From Deltaproteobacteria bacterium (GTDB taxonomy: Bacteria > Myxococcota_A > UBA796 > SXON01): DNA of 44,815 nucleotides. The number at the start of each line of letters is the position of its first letter. The stretch's first letter is position 1. Under the pieces are notes generated by a model. That model saw only the letters and a program-made list of their open reading frames with translations. It was not told the origin of the DNA and did no database searches. This document shows positions 34,500 through 42,075 of this stretch, in pieces. A program made the position numbers and the translations under genes. Where the stretch lies: NCBI GenBank assembly GCA_947484175.1, contig CANKOI010000025.1:1-44815 (forward strand), written 5' to 3'.

Positions 34500-35836
34500 T
34501 CGAACCCGTCCGCGACCCCGCCGTGATCGAGGGCTACCTCCGCGACGCGAGCAACCTGCTGGGTCACGCGGAGCTGCTCTTCCGCCCTGCGAGCACGGCG
34601 GAGGTGGCTGAGGTGCTGCGGTGGTGCCAGCGCGAGGGGATGCCGCTCACCGTCGCGGCCCGCCGCACCTCCACGACCGGGGCGCCGGTGCCGATGGGCG
34701 GCGCGCTCCTCAGCACCGAGCGTCTCGCCACGGTGCACAGCCTCACGGAGGTAGACGGGGGCGTGCTGCTTGGGGAGTACCAATCGACCGTGGAGGCCAG
34801 CGGACGGTTTTTTCCGCCCGACCCCACCTCTCGGCACGAATGCTCGGTCGGGGGGGCCATTGCCTGCAACGCGAGCGGCTCCCGCACCTTCAAGTACGGC
34901 CCGATGCGGCCGTGGGTCGAGTCGGTAGAGGCGGTCCTCGCGGACGGCACCGTGGTCACGGCCGATCGCGACACGCCGGTACCGTGGCCCGTGCCGCGCT
35001 GGGTGGAACCCGCCGTCAAGACCGCGGCCGGGCTGTACCCCGCCGACAACCTCCTCGACCTGCTGATCGGCTCCGAGGGGCTCCTCGGGGTGGTCACGCG
35101 CGCCCGTCTGCGGCTCACCGCCTTGCCGCCCAACGTGCTCACGATGCTGGTGTTTCTGCCTACACGCGAGGGCCTGCTTCAGTTTCTCCCCCGCGCCCGC
35201 GCGCTTGCCCCGCGCTGCATCGAGTCCTTCGACCGACAGGCGCTGGAGCTGATCCGCGGCCGCGTTCCCGATGTTCCCACCGCCGACTGCGCGCTCCTCC
35301 TCGAAATCGAGCACGAGGGCGAGCCCCCCATCGAGCCCTGGTTCGACCTGCTCAGCGATGTGGGCGCGCTCCTCGACGACACCATCGTCGTCACCGACGA
35401 CAGCGGGCGCGCCCGGCTCCACGCTGTCCGCCACGCGCTGCCCGCGAGCGTGAACGAGATTCTGATCCAGAACGGCGTTCAGAAGGTGGGGACGGACTTC
35501 GCCGTGCCTGCCGACCGCCTCGGAGAGTTGCTCGCCCTCTACGACGCTGTTCCGATGCGCTCGGTCTGCTTCGGGCACATCGGCGACAGCCACCTCCACA
35601 AGAACCTGCTGCCCCGGAACGCAGAGGAACTCGCCGCGGCCCGGGCGCTCTACTTCGACCTCGCCCGTGCGGCCGTGGCGATGGGAGGGACCGTGAGCGG
35701 CGAGCACGGAATCGGCCGCCTCAAGAAGTCTCATCTGGCGTTGATGGTGCCGCCCGAGGTCATCGACGGGTGGCGTACGCTGAAACGGCAGGTCGACCCG
35801 GCCGGGGTGCTGGGCCGCGGCGTGATGTTCGACTGA
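34496..35836 (+). CDS. FAD-binding oxidase of the GlcD/D-lactate dehydrogenase family
   Basis: The 446-residue protein has the FAD-PCMH fold (about 30-210: PLTVAARRTSTTGAPVPMGG, HECSVGGAIACNASGSRTFK, PADNLLDLLIGSEGLLGVVT) and the FAD-oxidase C-terminal domain with CFGHIGDSHLHKNLLPRN and SGEHGIGRLKKSHL. These are typical of enzymes oxidising 2-hydroxy acids such as glycolate or D-lactate with FAD. The GTG start overlaps the HAD stop by 4 nt. It is the last gene of the KorAB chain. The exact hydroxy acid cannot be deduced. Confidence 0.88.
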   Translation: MIEPVRDPAVIEGYLRDASNLLGHAELLFRPASTAEVAEVLRWCQREGMPLTVAARRTSTTGAPVPMGGALLSTERLATVHSLTEVDGGVLLGEYQSTVEASGRFFPPDPTSRHECSVGGAIACNASGSRTFKYGPMRPWVESVEAVLADGTVVTADRDTPVPWPVPRWVEPAVKTAAGLYPADNLLDLLIGSEGLLGVVTRARLRLTALPPNVLTMLVFLPTREGLLQFLPRARALAPRCIESFDRQALELIRGRVPDVPTADCALLLEIEHEGEPPIEPWFDLLSDVGALLDDTIVVTDDSGRARLHAVRHALPASVNEILIQNGVQKVGTDFAVPADRLGELLALYDAVPMRSVCFGHIGDSHLHKNLLPRNAEELAAARALYFDLARAAVAMGGTVSGEHGIGRLKKSHLALMVPPEVIDGWRTLKRQVDPAGVLGRGVMFD

Positions 35837-35843
35837 AGCCGGC

Positions 35844-35849
35844 TACGCT
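35844..35849 (+). promoter_or_regulatory. -10 element of putative leaderless promoter (TACGCT)
   Basis: TACGCT, 6 nt (CCGCGA), then ATG 35856, which opens a lipoprotein signal. There is no ribosome-binding site. It lies in the 19-nt gap after the oxidase gene. Confidence 0.5.
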
Positions 35850-35855
35850 CCGCGA

Positions 35856-37292
35856 ATGCTCCCGCTCCCCCTCCTGCTGCTCGCAGCCTGCGTGCCAGAG
35901 AACGGGGATGCTCCCGCTCGCCGCGACCTCGACAGCGCCATCGAGGCCAAGGCACCCTGCGTGGAAGGCAAGCACGACAATCTGCCGGAGCCGTGGTCGT
36001 CCGACCGCGGCAACAGCTACCGGGTCGTGGAGGTGCCCCTCGACGAAGGCGGCGCGGGGCTGGTGCTCGTGACGTTTCCACCCGAAGGACAAGCGCTGTG
36101 GAGCGACGGCGCCGGAGTGGTGGTGGTGTCGCCGCCCTCCCACAAACCAGACGAGACGTGGCAGGAGCACCCCCAGAGCTGGTCACGGGCCTCGTGGGGA
36201 ATCGTGGAGGTGATCGCGCTCTGGCCCGGCTGGACCGTGCAGGGGCTCACCAGTCCGGGTACCGCCGAGGGGGGCGGGGAGGCTTCGGCAGCCGTCTTCC
36301 GCGCGGCGCTGAACTTCGCCGTTGGGGGCCTGAGCAGCGAGGGCCGGCCGTTGGAGGACTACGCCGAAGTGCCGGTCTGCAACCAGCAGGTGTCGCTCTT
36401 CTCGCTGTCCTCCGGGGGCGCACCGCTCTTGCAGGCGGTCGCCGAGGGCGCCTCCGTATACGCCGACCGTATCGCAGGCGTAAGCCTGTTCGAGCCGCCT
36501 TCGATCCCCGAGCTCGTCGTCGCCGAGTCGGGAGCCATCTGGATGGACCCCGACCTGGACACGGATGCCGATGACGACGGCCTCACGTGGAACGACGCCC
36601 GTAATCAAGACCTCGACCCGGCCACCTGTACCGTCGCCGGCTGCTCGGCCGACTACCACACCCTGACCTACACCGACGCCCTCTCCCTCGCGCCGGTGTG
36701 GTCCGGGTACCCCGCCGACCTACCCGCGGGACTGCTCTTCTTCGACCGCGACCTCGATGGCGTGTTCAGCGTCGACGATCACGGGCCTACCGACAAAAAC
36801 GGCGACGGCAGAGTGGGCCGGAACGAAGACCAGTGGTCGCGACCGATGTTCGCGATCGTCGATGATACGTATCAATTGTATTACTCATCCAGCATGGCCA
36901 ACGCCGCAGGCGTTCTCGGATTGGTCCCCGATAGCGCAGCGCACTTCGCCACTCCGGAGGCTACAGAGGCGTGGTGGGCGAGGCGCAGCATGGGGCCTTG
37001 GGCTGCCGAGGCAGGGGCCGCCATCCCCGAAGCGGCATGGTCGCTGGTGTTCACCGAGATGCCCCACGGTCCTGCACTCGTGGAGCGAACCGGCGAATGG
37101 ATCGTGTGGGACGAGCTCACCCTCGGCGGCGCGGCACCCCGTTGGAACTTTCCCAAAGACATCGCCACCTGCATGGCGGGTGGCGTGTTCGCGGAGTGGG
37201 TCGGCCCCCCGCCCGCCGATGCCGAGCTGGTCGGCGCGGACCTGCACGCGTGGGCGGTCCCCGACACCATCAACGTGCCCGGAGTCGGATGA
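35856..37292 (+). CDS. Lipoprotein with alpha/beta-hydrolase-like fold and EF-hand-like loops
   Basis: The 478-residue protein opens with a short lipoprotein signal (MLPLPLLLLAAC, Cys 12). An alpha/beta-hydrolase-like core is suggested by ASWGIVEVIALWPGWTVQGL (strand and oxyanion turn) and LFSLSSGGAPLLQAVA (nucleophile elbow, S-x-S-x-G). Two calcium-loop-like segments follow, DPDLDTDADDDGLTWND (about 230) and DDHGPTDKNGDGRVGRNED (about 310). It is probably an outer-membrane-anchored esterase or peptidase-like protein; the family is not certain. It contains inverted repeat 3 at 36863 in a patch of AT-rich codons. It converges on kdsA after 21 nt. Confidence 0.7.
   Translation: MLPLPLLLLAACVPENGDAPARRDLDSAIEAKAPCVEGKHDNLPEPWSSDRGNSYRVVEVPLDEGGAGLVLVTFPPEGQALWSDGAGVVVVSPPSHKPDETWQEHPQSWSRASWGIVEVIALWPGWTVQGLTSPGTAEGGGEASAAVFRAALNFAVGGLSSEGRPLEDYAEVPVCNQQVSLFSLSSGGAPLLQAVAEGASVYADRIAGVSLFEPPSIPELVVAESGAIWMDPDLDTDADDDGLTWNDARNQDLDPATCTVAGCSADYHTLTYTDALSLAPVWSGYPADLPAGLLFFDRDLDGVFSVDDHGPTDKNGDGRVGRNEDQWSRPMFAIVDDTYQLYYSSSMANAAGVLGLVPDSAAHFATPEATEAWWARRSMGPWAAEAGAAIPEAAWSLVFTEMPHGPALVERTGEWIVWDELTLGGAAPRWNFPKDIATCMAGGVFAEWVGPPPADAELVGADLHAWAVPDTINVPGVG
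36863..36874. repeat. TGATAC inverted repeat 3
   Basis: TGATACGTATCA, a perfect 12-bp palindrome with no spacer. It lies in the lipoprotein gene in a run of unusually AT-rich codons (GAT ACG TAT CAA TTG TAT). Confidence 0.7.
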
Positions 37293-37313
37293 GTGAACTC
37301 GGGCGCCCCGCCC

Positions 37314-38147
37314 CTACGGCCTCGTTGAAGGCGAAGCAGCCGCTACGGCTGCGCGGATCGACAGCACGTCGCGGAGGGTGGCCTCCAAGGAGTCGAGATG
37401 AAGCATGTTGGCTGCATCACTCGGAGAGGATGCAGGGTCGTCATGCACTTCTGCGAACAACACATCGATACCTACAGCCGCCGCAGCGCGGGCCAGCATG
37501 GGGGCGAAACGCCGATCGCCCCCCGTCGTGTCGCCTTGTCCCCCCGGGCTCTGTACGCTGTGAGTCGCGTCAAAACACACGGGCACCCCCAGCTCCCGCA
37601 TCTGAACGAGCGCACGCATGTCCACCACGAGGTCATGGTAGCCAAAACTCACCCCCCGCTCGGTGAGCAACACCCCTGTGGCATCCGCGAGCTTGCTCAC
37701 CACGCCCCGCATCTGCCCCGGCGCCATGAACTGGCCTTTCTTCACATTCACCGGCTTTCCCGTGGCGGCGCAAGCGAGCAGCAGGTCGGTCTGCCGACAC
37801 AGGAAGGCGGGCACCTGCAGCAGGTCGACCACTTCACCCACCGGGGCCGCCTGTTCCGCGAGGTGTACGTCTGTCGTGATCGGAACCCCCAGCCGCGATC
37901 GCAGGCGGCTCAGCGCCCTGAGCCCCTCGTTCAGGCCGGGACCACGGGCGCCGGCCATCGACGTGCGGTTCGCTTTGTCGAAGCTCGCTTTGAACATCCA
38001 CTTCGCACCTACGCGAGCGCAGACCTCGGCGATGCCGTGCGCCACCCGGTCGGTCACCGCTTCTTCCTGCAAAACGCAGGGTCCCAGGATGAACAGGAAG
38101 TCGTGTCCGACCTCCACGTCGCCGACTCGGAAGGTGCGCATGTTCAC
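37314..38147 (-). CDS. kdsA: 3-deoxy-8-phosphooctulonate synthase (KdsA)
   Basis: The 277-residue enzyme condenses phosphoenolpyruvate with D-arabinose 5-phosphate to give Kdo-8-phosphate for lipid A-Kdo. Motifs are FLFILGPCVLQEEAVTDR, MFKASFDKANRTSM, GVPITTDVHLAEQA, VDLLQVPAFLCRQTDLL, PVNVKKGQFMAPGQM, and FDATHSVQSPGGQGDTTGGD near the end. The length is normal. Its start overlaps the kdsD stop (ATGA), so the two enzymes of the Kdo pathway are made together. It supports a Gram-negative envelope. Confidence 0.95.
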   Translation of the reverse strand: MNMRTFRVGDVEVGHDFLFILGPCVLQEEAVTDRVAHGIAEVCARVGAKWMFKASFDKANRTSMAGARGPGLNEGLRALSRLRSRLGVPITTDVHLAEQAAPVGEVVDLLQVPAFLCRQTDLLLACAATGKPVNVKKGQFMAPGQMRGVVSKLADATGVLLTERGVSFGYHDLVVDMRALVQMRELGVPVCFDATHSVQSPGGQGDTTGGDRRFAPMLARAAAAVGIDVLFAEVHDDPASSPSDAANMLHLDSLEATLRDVLSIRAAVAAASPSTRP

Positions 38148-39025
38148 GCTCCCATTCCCGCTCGTACTAGGTCGTGGAGGCGCAAGAGGCCCACGTACTC
38201 CCCCGCCTCGCCGACCACGGCCAACACCGAAAGCTGCCCGTCGCGCCGCTCCATGCGGTCGAGCGCCTCGCTAGCGGGTGCATCCACTCCGACGGTCACA
38301 GGGCCGCGCGTACACACCTCTCCCACAGGGCGTTGGAGCGCCGCCGGGTCGGCACCGACCACCCGTCGCAAGTCCCCATCGGTGAAGATACCGCCGCCCG
38401 CGAGCAACACGGCGCCATCGATGAGCAGCGGAATACACCCCGACACGGGCAGGGTGGGCGCCACGATGGGAGGCGACCGCATCAGACTGCGCACCGTCCG
38501 ACCTCGCAAACCGAGAAATCCGCCTGGGTGCATCAGGGGATGGCCCGCGCGCAGCCGCAGGGCGAGCGAGTCAACCAGCGCTGTGGCCACCAGATAGCTG
38601 GTCATGGGTGCTTCCCCCCCGGCCTCCCTTTCCACCGAGGCGTCCAAGGTGGCCCTAGCGAGGTGAGCGAGCGGACTCTCGGGACGGGCCACGGCGACCA
38701 TAGGCAGCGGCTGGTGATGCAAGAACCGCAACAGCTCCACCGTGTGCCCGCTCGCCGACACGGCCACAATGGCGTCGGCTTCGCCCATGGCGCCCGCATC
38801 CCCGTGCAGGGCTTCCACCGGATGGAGATAGTGTGCGGAACGGCCAAAACTTCGCAGCGTCGAGGCCAACTTCATCGCCACGAGGCCCGACTTTCCCAGG
38901 CCGGTGCACCAGATGACATGCGCGGGCTGAAGCGCAGCCTGCGCCGGAGCCCAACGCTCCAGGTTCTGCGCGTCGGCCCTCAGGAGCGCCTCGGCTCCGA
39001 TACGAAAGGAACCATCGGGGCTCAT
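38144..39025 (-). CDS. kdsD: Arabinose-5-phosphate isomerase (KdsD)
   Basis: The 293-residue protein has an N-terminal SIS domain (VIWCTGLGKSGLVAMKLAST, HPVEALHGDAGAM, AIVAVSASGHTVELLRFL) and a C-terminal CBS pair (about 200-290: GGIFTDGDLRRVV, VAPTLPVSG). It turns ribulose 5-phosphate into arabinose 5-phosphate, the substrate of KdsA downstream. It is slightly shorter than the usual 310-330 residues at the N-terminus. It overlaps both neighbours by 4 nt. Confidence 0.92.
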   Translation of the reverse strand: MSPDGSFRIGAEALLRADAQNLERWAPAQAALQPAHVIWCTGLGKSGLVAMKLASTLRSFGRSAHYLHPVEALHGDAGAMGEADAIVAVSASGHTVELLRFLHHQPLPMVAVARPESPLAHLARATLDASVEREAGGEAPMTSYLVATALVDSLALRLRAGHPLMHPGGFLGLRGRTVRSLMRSPPIVAPTLPVSGCIPLLIDGAVLLAGGGIFTDGDLRRVVGADPAALQRPVGEVCTRGPVTVGVDAPASEALDRMERRDGQLSVLAVVGEAGEYVGLLRLHDLVRAGMGA

Positions 39026-40338
39026 CGAGGACCGCTCAGGCGTCGAAGCACCCCCCCCAAGCGATCACGCTCCGCGCGGAGCTGCGCTAGCTGCTGCCGT
39101 AGCGCCTCCGCCTCCTCCGTCTGCCCGGCCAGCCGGGTACCCAACACCTGGACCGTTTCTCGTCGAAAACCGGCAATGTCAGCTTGGGCGGCAGACAGCT
39201 GCTCCATCGCCGCCGTCAGAGCCCGCAACTGCCCCACCAACGCAGCGACCTCCTCGCGCTTTGCAAAAACCTCCGCCTCTGCGGCCTCTCGGCGCACCCG
39301 ATCCGCCTCCGCCCCCAGCATCGCCGCTGAGGCGCGACGCGACCAGCTCACCACGCTCCACTCCCGCACCCGGCGCGTCGGCCGCAGCTCCACCAGTCGT
39401 GCTGATACATCAGCGGAAGAAAATGTATCACATAGGGCACGCGCTCCTGCGCCGCGATCCTCGTGCAATGCGGCATCCAGCGCGGCCTCAAGCGGCTCAT
39501 CTACCCAGCCCGCGGCATGGCGGCGCACATCGTCGGCGATCGGGGCCCAGGGGTCAGTGATCACGGGGATACCCGCCGAGAGGTAATCCAGCTGACGGAA
39601 CGAAAGGGCCAGCTCGCGCTCGATGTGCGGCGCGTAGCGATCGAGCGCCACCGTGCTCCCCGCGACCGCAGACAGCCACTCGGCTCGGGAGACGAGTCCG
39701 TGCGATTCCACTCCCTCCATCGCCGGCAACCCATAGGTGACGACATCGGCCCGACCACCTAGGTGCGCGACTGCCCGCTTCAGCACCTCGGATGCATCCT
39801 GCCACGGCCAAGGTTGCCCCCCAAGGATCACCCGAGGCCGCTTCGGCTTCCGCACCCGCGCCACCGGCACGGTGCCGAGCGGCACCACATGGCCGGCTGC
39901 TCCCCGGAGGTCCCATCCAGCCAAGCCCAAGACACCCAGCCAAAAGTGGCGCTGGCGCGGGTTGGAAAACAGCACGTCGTCGGCCGCGTGGACCGCGAGC
40001 AGCACCCGCTTGGCCTCATCCTCCTGCTGCCCCTCGAAGGCCGCCTCGAGGAGACGAGGGGCGTAGAGATCGACCACCAGCGGGGCCAAACCGGCGAGCC
40101 CCGGAGCTTCTTCGAGGGCCACACAAAGCGTCCAGTCGGGCGCCGCCCTGCGGGCCAGCGCGCGCAGGTGGGCCGGCCCCGTAAAACCGCCGGGGCCGTC
40201 TTGCGCGCGGGCCAGCGTGAGCACCTCGTGCCCGGCGCCCCGAAGCGCGACGACATGGGCGAGAGCCCGGATCGCCCCCCCCGAAGTGGGACCGATCAGG
40301 GGGGCCAGAGCGCCGTGATGGACGACGAGGATGCGCAC
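39022..40338 (-). CDS. Glycosyltransferase (GT-B like) with C-terminal coiled coil
   Basis: The 438-residue protein starts at GTG 40338, chosen because TACGCT sits 6 nt upstream. Residues 1-330 are GT-B like: RILVVHHGALAPLIGPTSGG and RALAHVVALRGAGHEVLT, then APHIERELALSFRQLDYLSA, GIPVITDPWAPIADDV and AAGWVDEPLEAA as in the C-terminal half of family 4-type enzymes. Residues about 340-438 form a coiled coil (AEVFAKREEVAALVGQL, QTEEAEALRQQLAQLRAERD). It overlaps kdsD by 4 nt and is the first gene of the Kdo operon, so a role in LPS core or O-antigen assembly is likely. Inverted repeat 4 lies inside it. Confidence 0.8.
   Translation of the reverse strand: MRILVVHHGALAPLIGPTSGGAIRALAHVVALRGAGHEVLTLARAQDGPGGFTGPAHLRALARRAAPDWTLCVALEEAPGLAGLAPLVVDLYAPRLLEAAFEGQQEDEAKRVLLAVHAADDVLFSNPRQRHFWLGVLGLAGWDLRGAAGHVVPLGTVPVARVRKPKRPRVILGGQPWPWQDASEVLKRAVAHLGGRADVVTYGLPAMEGVESHGLVSRAEWLSAVAGSTVALDRYAPHIERELALSFRQLDYLSAGIPVITDPWAPIADDVRRHAAGWVDEPLEAALDAALHEDRGAGARALCDTFSSADVSARLVELRPTRRVREWSVVSWSRRASAAMLGAEADRVRREAAEAEVFAKREEVAALVGQLRALTAAMEQLSAAQADIAGFRRETVQVLGTRLAGQTEEAEALRQQLAQLRAERDRLGGVLRRLSGPR
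39403..39430. repeat. TGATAC inverted repeat 4
   Basis: TGATACAT-N12-ATGTATCA. It lies in the glycosyltransferase gene; on its coding strand the patch reads as AT-rich codons (GAT ACA TTT TCT ... GAT GTA TCA). Confidence 0.7.
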
Positions 40339-40344
40339 GCCGGG

Positions 40345-40350
40345 AGCGTA
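40345..40350 (-). promoter_or_regulatory. -10 element of putative leaderless promoter (TACGCT, minus strand)
   Basis: Read on the minus strand: TACGCT, 6 nt (CCCGGC), then GTG 40338 of the glycosyltransferase. It shares a 51-nt gap with the divergent radical SAM promoter. Confidence 0.5.
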
Positions 40351-40377
40351 GCCGGAAGCGGAGCGAGAGGCCGGCGT

Positions 40378-40383
40378 TACGCT
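40378..40383 (+). promoter_or_regulatory. -10 element of putative leaderless promoter (TACGCT)
   Basis: TACGCT, 6 nt (CTCCTT), then GTG 40390. It is arranged back to back with the minus-strand copy at 40345-40350. Confidence 0.5.
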
Positions 40384-40389
40384 CTCCTT

Positions 40390-42075
40390 GTGCCGCGCCC
40401 CCTCCCCGCCATCGCCCGCGACCTCCGCATGTGGGCGTCCCGCACCCTCGGGGAAGGTTTGGCACCCCCGGACTGGCTGACCGTGAACCTCACCCTGCGC
40501 TGCAACCTGCACTGCGTGATGTGCACCACCTGCTACGACAGCCCGGAGATGAGCACGCGCGAGGTGCTCGACCTCATCGACCAGGCCGCCGACTGGGGAG
40601 TGGGCGTGTTCAATCCGCTCGGCGGGGAGCCATTCATTCGCGCGGACCTGGAGCAGATTCTGGCGCACGCCGCGCGTCGCGACATGCACACCACCCTCAC
40701 CACGAACGGCACGCTCATCAAGCCCGAGCGAGCGGCGCGCGTGGCCACGGTGCCGGTGGAGAAGCTGCACATCAACATCAGCCTCGACGGCCCCGAGAGC
40801 GCACATGACAGCGTGCGTGGCGTAGGCACCTTTCAGCGAACGATGGCCGGATATGCCGCGCTTCGGGAGGCCGACGCCCGGGCCGGAAATCCTGAACGTA
40901 AGGTCTGCGCGAACGTGATCCTCCATCGCCGCAACGTGGCCGGATTCGTCGATTTCGTTCGGGACCTCGGCGCGCGCGGATTCCACGGTGTGCAGTTGCT
41001 GAACCTGTTCCGAGATCGTGACGACGACACGGTAGGCGGCCTTTGGTTCGACGAGGGGTCGTGGCCCGAGTTGGAGCGCGTCGTGACGGAGCTCACCACG
41101 GAGCCACTCGTGCTCAACGCCCCGCGCGACCTCCTGCTCGTGCCACGGTATTATCGCGACGGACTCTCCCCGCTCGAAGCGCCCTGTTGGGCCGGCTGGA
41201 AGGAGCTCTATGTGAATGCAGACGGCAGCGTCATCATGTGCGACGGAAAACTCGATTTTCTCGCCGGACGCTTTGGCTCGGTGCGCGAGCAGACGTTGCG
41301 GCAACTTTGGGCCAGTCCCGCCCTTCGAGCCCGCCGCTCCGTCGTCAAACAATGCACGACCCCCTGCGTCCAGAATTGTTACTTGCGTCGGGATAGCGAC
41401 CACCTCGCGCCCTTGGTGGTCGACCTCGCGCGCCACGCCGGCCGGCGCCTCGGGCTGCCGCGTCGCCTGCGCACCATCGAGGCGCCGCTCACACTGGAAC
41501 TCTGCGACATCCCGGATCACCCCGAGGACACCGCGCTGCAGCGTTTCTTTGCGCGCTCCCCGATTCCCTTCGCCCAGGTGGCCGAGTCGCCCGACCGGCT
41601 CGCTGAGTTGCGCGACCTCCATTACCTCGATTTCGGCCGCGGGTTTTTCGGCGCAGATGTGGTTGACCGCGTGCTGGACGCCGTGGCGGACGCGGGACTG
41701 CGCTTCTCCACCCTCGCGCTCCGGTGGCGGGGCGAACCACTCTGGCATCCTGACCTGCAGCGGATCGTAGCGGCGCTGCGGGCCCGAACCGACCGGGTCG
41801 TGGTGCACACCAGCGGCTTGCTCCTGACCGGCCGGCTGGAGGGGGCGGAGGTATGGGCGGAGCCGAGGCTGGCGGGGCCCAACGAGGCGTTGGCGGCGTC
41901 ACGCGCTGCCCGCTTTGCAGACCACGCCGGCGCACCTCCGCTCCCCGCGGGGCCGGCCGTTTCCTGGGAGGCTCGGGTGACCGACGGACGGGACGACGTG
42001 CGCCTCGCCCGACGCCTCGGCGACGCGCTGAAGGAACCCTTCGCCGAGATCTGGGCGCGGCACCTCAGCCGCTGA
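40390..42075 (+). CDS. Radical SAM/SPASM-like protein with a second cysteine-poor barrel-like half
   Basis: The 561-residue protein has the radical SAM cluster motif LRCNLHCVMCTTC (Cys 38, 42, 45), then NPLGGEPFIRADLEQIL (GGE motif), TTLTTNGTLIKPERAARV, and LHINISLDGPESAHDSVRG. SPASM-type cysteines follow in CWAGWKELYVNADGSVIMCDG and CTTPCVQNCYL. Residues about 370-561 look like a degenerate second copy: LALRWRGEPLWHPDLQRIV mirrors the GGE region, but no CxxxCxxC is present. The substrate is unknown. Related proteins mature peptides or modify sugars. Its position facing the glycosyltransferase/Kdo operon suggests an envelope role. Its 3' end overlaps the next (-) gene by 11 nt. Confidence 0.82.
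   Translation: MPRPLPAIARDLRMWASRTLGEGLAPPDWLTVNLTLRCNLHCVMCTTCYDSPEMSTREVLDLIDQAADWGVGVFNPLGGEPFIRADLEQILAHAARRDMHTTLTTNGTLIKPERAARVATVPVEKLHINISLDGPESAHDSVRGVGTFQRTMAGYAALREADARAGNPERKVCANVILHRRNVAGFVDFVRDLGARGFHGVQLLNLFRDRDDDTVGGLWFDEGSWPELERVVTELTTEPLVLNAPRDLLLVPRYYRDGLSPLEAPCWAGWKELYVNADGSVIMCDGKLDFLAGRFGSVREQTLRQLWASPALRARRSVVKQCTTPCVQNCYLRRDSDHLAPLVVDLARHAGRRLGLPRRLRTIEAPLTLELCDIPDHPEDTALQRFFARSPIPFAQVAESPDRLAELRDLHYLDFGRGFFGADVVDRVLDAVADAGLRFSTLALRWRGEPLWHPDLQRIVAALRARTDRVVVHTSGLLLTGRLEGAEVWAEPRLAGPNEALAASRAARFADHAGAPPLPAGPAVSWEARVTDGRDDVRLARRLGDALKEPFAEIWARHLSR

Noticed and set aside
37293..37313. Intrinsic terminator between the convergent genes ending at 37292 and 37314
   Set aside because: No hairpin with a T-tract in the 21 nt. 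The same is true at the other convergent ends (11600, 29668, 42065), several of which overlap, so termination is probably Rho-dependent.
39022..41808. Glycosyltransferase extended upstream to about 928 residues
   Set aside because: The upstream half is antisense to the radical SAM gene and low-complexity. The GTG at 40338 has a promoter-like hexamer at the usual spacing and begins the GT fold.
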